From: Candidatus Pelagibacter sp.
Lineage (GTDB): Bacteria; Pseudomonadota; Alphaproteobacteria; Paracaedibacterales; CAIOTO01
Reading direction: 5' to 3'
Assembly (NCBI GenBank): GCA_013823725.1
Contig: PNMQ01000002.1
Location: 124,001 to 188,000, forward strand
Length of the DNA: 64,000 bases
Shown here: in pieces, positions 60,701 to 64,000 of the stretch
Layout: each line of letters opens with the position of its first letter
How positions within the stretch are numbered: position 1 is the stretch's first letter
Notes under the pieces: generated by a model
What the model saw: only the letters and a program-made list of their open reading frames with translations
Databases searched by the model: none
Told to the model about the DNA's origin: nothing
Translations under genes and position numbers: made by a program

Positions 60701-61869
60701 TTATCAATACTCCTATTGTTCAATCGGAATGCAATCCAATACTTATTACGCAACTTTTCAAAATAAGAATTTAAATCGGAGTTTTCAGAATATATGATAA
60801 AGTTTTTCTTCATCATCTCATCTGATGGAAATATGGCAGGGTCATTTTTAATATCTTTATCAAGAAATTGACGTGAATCTTTCACAATAGTTGGAATACC
60901 TGTTGCATTCGTAATACGCGCAGCAATTTTGGGCTGAAGCAAAAAATTAATAAAAGCATGTGCATTTTTAACATGAGGTGCTCCTTGAGGAATAGCTATA
61001 CAATCAATCCACAAAGCTGTTCCTTCTTTTGGAATAATATACTTTATGTCAGTATTAATTTCTCTAAGTTCGCGTCTGTGGGCATGGACTTCTCCAGACC
61101 AGGCTTGTGATATACATAAGTCTTCCATGATAAGATCATTCATAAAACGACCCGATGTAAAACGGCGAAAAAAGGGTCGAATCGACATCAGATACTGAAA
61201 TGCCTCTTTAAAAATTATATCTGATTCAGCGTTAGGATTTTGTTGGAGATAAAGTTGTATATGTGGAAAAACATCTATAGCTTCTACAAGTAAACCCACC
61301 CCACATTTTTTAAGTTTTTTAAGTTTTTCTACATCAAAGAGAAAAGCATAACTATCCACTTTTTCATTGGGAAAAATAGCATCCAATTTTTTCTTATTAT
61401 AAGCTATGCCTAGAGTTCCCCAGTAATAAGGAACGACATAATCCATGTTGGCATCAACTTTATCCATTTTGCTCAATATGGTTTGATCAAATTTTTTCAA
61501 CCCTGTAAGAAGTTTTTTATCAAGCTTCTGATACAATTTCATTTTTATTTGTCGCAATGCGTAAGGTGTAGCTGTTGGAAATACGACATCATACCCCGGT
61601 TTTGTTGCTAAAAGTTTAGCTTCTAGAACATCATTACTATCGAAAACATCATATCTAACTTTAATACCTGTTTCTTTTTCAAAATCTTGAAAGATATCTA
61701 CGGAAAGCATTCCGTACCAATCACAGATATTAACAACTTTTTCGTCATCATAAATCTCTGATTGATTAGCAGAAATATTTTCTTTTTTCTTACAACCTAT
61801 AATGAGGAGCAATAGGATCAAAGATATGTATTGACCTATTGTACGATTAAAGCAGAATTTAATGTGCAT
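60697..61869 (-). CDS. Polyamine-binding lipoprotein (PotD/PotF-like)
   Basis: Lipobox-like LLIIGCKKKE; VNICDWYGMLSVDIFQDFEKETGIKVRYDVFDSNDVLEAKLL. Confidence 0.9.
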   Translation of the reverse strand: MHIKFCFNRTIGQYISLILLLLIIGCKKKENISANQSEIYDDEKVVNICDWYGMLSVDIFQDFEKETGIKVRYDVFDSNDVLEAKLLATKPGYDVVFPTATPYALRQIKMKLYQKLDKKLLTGLKKFDQTILSKMDKVDANMDYVVPYYWGTLGIAYNKKKLDAIFPNEKVDSYAFLFDVEKLKKLKKCGVGLLVEAIDVFPHIQLYLQQNPNAESDIIFKEAFQYLMSIRPFFRRFTSGRFMNDLIMEDLCISQAWSGEVHAHRRELREINTDIKYIIPKEGTALWIDCIAIPQGAPHVKNAHAFINFLLQPKIAARITNATGIPTIVKDSRQFLDKDIKNDPAIFPSDEMMKKNFIIYSENSDLNSYFEKLRNKYWIAFRLNNRSIDK

Positions 61870-63055
61870 AGCTCCATTTTTTCTCTACTTGATCTAGATT
61901 TTGGTTTTGCAAACCTTCTCTTATTTCTTCCATCATTTTGTTCATAAAATATATGTTATGAATTGAAATAGCTATCAATGCATTCATTTCTTTTGCTTTG
62001 AGGAGATGATGAATATAACCCTTTGTAAAAGTTTGACATGTTTCACAACCACAATCTTTTTCTATTGGAGTATCATCATTCAAATACTGAGCGTTAAATA
62101 AATTAATGTGTTCACGTGATGAAGGATGTGGATTATTTTCTGGTTTAACCAAAGCTCCACCATGCCTTGCAACGCGTGTTGGGTGAACACAATCAAAAGT
62201 ATCGATACCACATTTTACACCGTTAAAGATATCCTTGATTCCACCAATACCTAAAAGATGAATAGGACGGTTCGCATCTAATCTTTCAGATGTGAAATGA
62301 ACAATATCATACATTTGAGACTGAGAAGCACCCAAGGAACCACCAATAGCATGACCAAAAAAGGGCTGTGAGTTTACAAAGTCTGTACTTTCAATACGTA
62401 AATCTTGAAAAATTCCACCTTGAATAATCCCATACAATCGTTGATTTCCTTGCACATTTAAGGTGTTAAATTTATTCAAACTGCGAACAGCCCAGCGATG
62501 ACTCATGTGCATAGAACGTTCTGTATAAGATTTATCAACATTGAAAGGTGTGCATTCATCAAGAACAACGATAAAATCAGCACCTAATTTCTTCTGAATA
62601 GTTATAGATTCTTCAGGTGTTAAATGCCATTTTTTTCCATCAATATAGGATCTGAATGTTGCACCATCTTCTGTAATTTTTAAAAGGCTTTTTTGAAGTT
62701 TTGATTGCCTTTTACCTTTGATTTCATTAGCAACAGATCCATGCCCTAAACTAAAAATCTGGAACCCACCAGAATCTGTTAACATAGGACCTCTCCAACC
62801 TGTAAATTTCTGAAGTCCCCCATGATAAGCAACAGCATCAGCACCTGGTTGTAACATCAAATGATAGGTATTGGACAAAATAAATTGAGTTCCGGCATCT
62901 CTAAGTTGTTTAGGGGTTATCCCCTTCACTGCTGCTTTTGTTCCACAAAAAATAAAAGCAGGCGTTTTAACTACACCATGAGGTGTCACCAACGTTCCAA
63001 GCCTAGAACGTTGTGGTTGTGTTGATTGATAAGTAAAAGAAAAATCTAAAGACAT
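61859..63055 (-). CDS. tgt: Queuine tRNA-ribosyltransferase
   Basis: LSNTYHLMLQPG, MLTDSGGFQIFSL, GIIQGGIF, C-x-C-x2-C zinc motif DCGCETCQTF. Confidence 0.97.
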   Translation of the reverse strand: MSLDFSFTYQSTQPQRSRLGTLVTPHGVVKTPAFIFCGTKAAVKGITPKQLRDAGTQFILSNTYHLMLQPGADAVAYHGGLQKFTGWRGPMLTDSGGFQIFSLGHGSVANEIKGKRQSKLQKSLLKITEDGATFRSYIDGKKWHLTPEESITIQKKLGADFIVVLDECTPFNVDKSYTERSMHMSHRWAVRSLNKFNTLNVQGNQRLYGIIQGGIFQDLRIESTDFVNSQPFFGHAIGGSLGASQSQMYDIVHFTSERLDANRPIHLLGIGGIKDIFNGVKCGIDTFDCVHPTRVARHGGALVKPENNPHPSSREHINLFNAQYLNDDTPIEKDCGCETCQTFTKGYIHHLLKAKEMNALIAISIHNIYFMNKMMEEIREGLQNQNLDQVEKKWSYAH

Positions 63056-63405
63056 TAGACAGGCACTTCAGAACTATGTTCAATTTCAAGCTCTGTCAAT
63101 AATTTTTGCAATTCACCAGATTGAAACATCTCCTTTACGATATCGCATCCGCCAATAAACTCCCCCTTAACGTACAGCTGAGGGATTGTAGGCCAATTTG
63201 TAAAATCTTTTATTCCTTGACGAAGTTCAGGATCTGCTAAAATATCAACACTTTTGAATGCAACATTAAGATGCTTTAAAATTTGTGCGACAACAGATGA
63301 AAAACCACATTGTGGCATCTGCGCTGTCCCCTTCATGTAAAGAACCACATCATTGTCTGTTATATCCTTTTTTATTATTTCAAAAATTTTTGAATCTTCA
63401 CTCAT
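63055..63405 (-). CDS. grxD: Monothiol glutaredoxin (Grx4 family)
   Basis: VLYMKGTAQMPQCGFSSVVAQIL, NWPTIPQLYVKGEFIGGCDIVKEM. Confidence 0.95.
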   Translation of the reverse strand: MSEDSKIFEIIKKDITDNDVVLYMKGTAQMPQCGFSSVVAQILKHLNVAFKSVDILADPELRQGIKDFTNWPTIPQLYVKGEFIGGCDIVKEMFQSGELQKLLTELEIEHSSEVPV

Positions 63406-63443
63406 TAAAAATACCTTATCATTTTATTGTTTTAACATTAGTT

Positions 63444-63680
63444 TTAAACTTCAACAACTTTAGTTTCAATAGACATTGCGTGAATATCATTGCATAACTG
63501 TGAACCCAAAGCAGTGTATACCATTTTATGCTGTTGAATAAGCCTTTTATTTTGAAATAAGGGCGAATGAATAGTTAATTTAAAATGATTTTGATCGCCA
63601 ACTGTATCTATGATCGAAATAACAGCATCTTCAAAAACACCACGAAGATTGTTATATATTTTCTGCTCAAGCTCGGTCAT
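63444..63680 (-). CDS. BolA family protein
   Basis: HFKLTIHSPLFQNKRLIQQHKMVYTALG...IHAMSIET. Confidence 0.92.
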   Translation of the reverse strand: MTELEQKIYNNLRGVFEDAVISIIDTVGDQNHFKLTIHSPLFQNKRLIQQHKMVYTALGSQLCNDIHAMSIETKVVEV

Positions 63681-64000
63681 TTTAAAAACTCAATTCAAAT
63701 ATGAACACATTCTCAAAATATTACCTTATAAATTAGAGTATAGCAAGTGAAAGTTGCCCTGGCATTTTATAGTAAAACTTTACACTTTACCCTCTACAGT
63801 CCACCGATTTTGAAATAAAGTAGAATCTGATTTATCTTATTTTAAGCTCGATGAAAAATCCCCTGCATGTCCACAATCAGGCCCAACTTCAAAAAGAACT
63901 AAAGTGTTTGGATTGTACTCTATTAGAAACACTACGTAGTAATCTGGAACAGCACCGTCTCAGATGAAACAGGGAGTATGAAGAATGAAATTCCATTGTA

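Overview
This is an AT-rich alphaproteobacterial chromosome segment. TrcR/DUF1013, DUF4167, HdaA, CcmF and the LptFG-LptD-SurA neighbourhood point to Alphaproteobacteria. The reduced-genome style and many exported hypotheticals suggest a host-associated lineage such as Holosporales or Rickettsiales, but that placement is inference. Most of the window is housekeeping: rpmI-rplT-pheS, flgB-flgC-fliE, era, hemH, hemJ, kdsD, clpB, rho, surA, lptF/G/D, sucA, sucC/D, mdh, prmA, dapB, metK, nuoJKLM, ubiG, hdaA, tgt, grxD-bolA, and two tRNAs (Val-TAC, Arg-CCG). I saw no CRISPR array, intact transposon or prophage. The main points of interest are: (1) an apparent in-frame SdhE-TsaE fusion; (2) several signal-peptide or membrane-anchored proteins that look like host-directed factors: a Nudix hydrolase, a PD-(D/E)xK-like nuclease candidate, a protein with a basic/acidic nucleolar-like tail, a membrane-anchored methyltransferase and an NHL propeller; (3) a two-gene operon of uncharacterised multi-TM proteins (55.58-57.80 kb) that may be distant paralogues, with a 45-aa exported peptide gene on the opposite strand sharing the terminator; (4) a truncated autotransporter-like gene missing from the ORF track, carrying about 10 copies of a hexanucleotide encoding (Gly-Tyr)n; (5) operons whose usual partners are absent here (pheS without pheT, nuoJKLM without nuoN, potF/potG without permeases, a lone CheB-type receiver).
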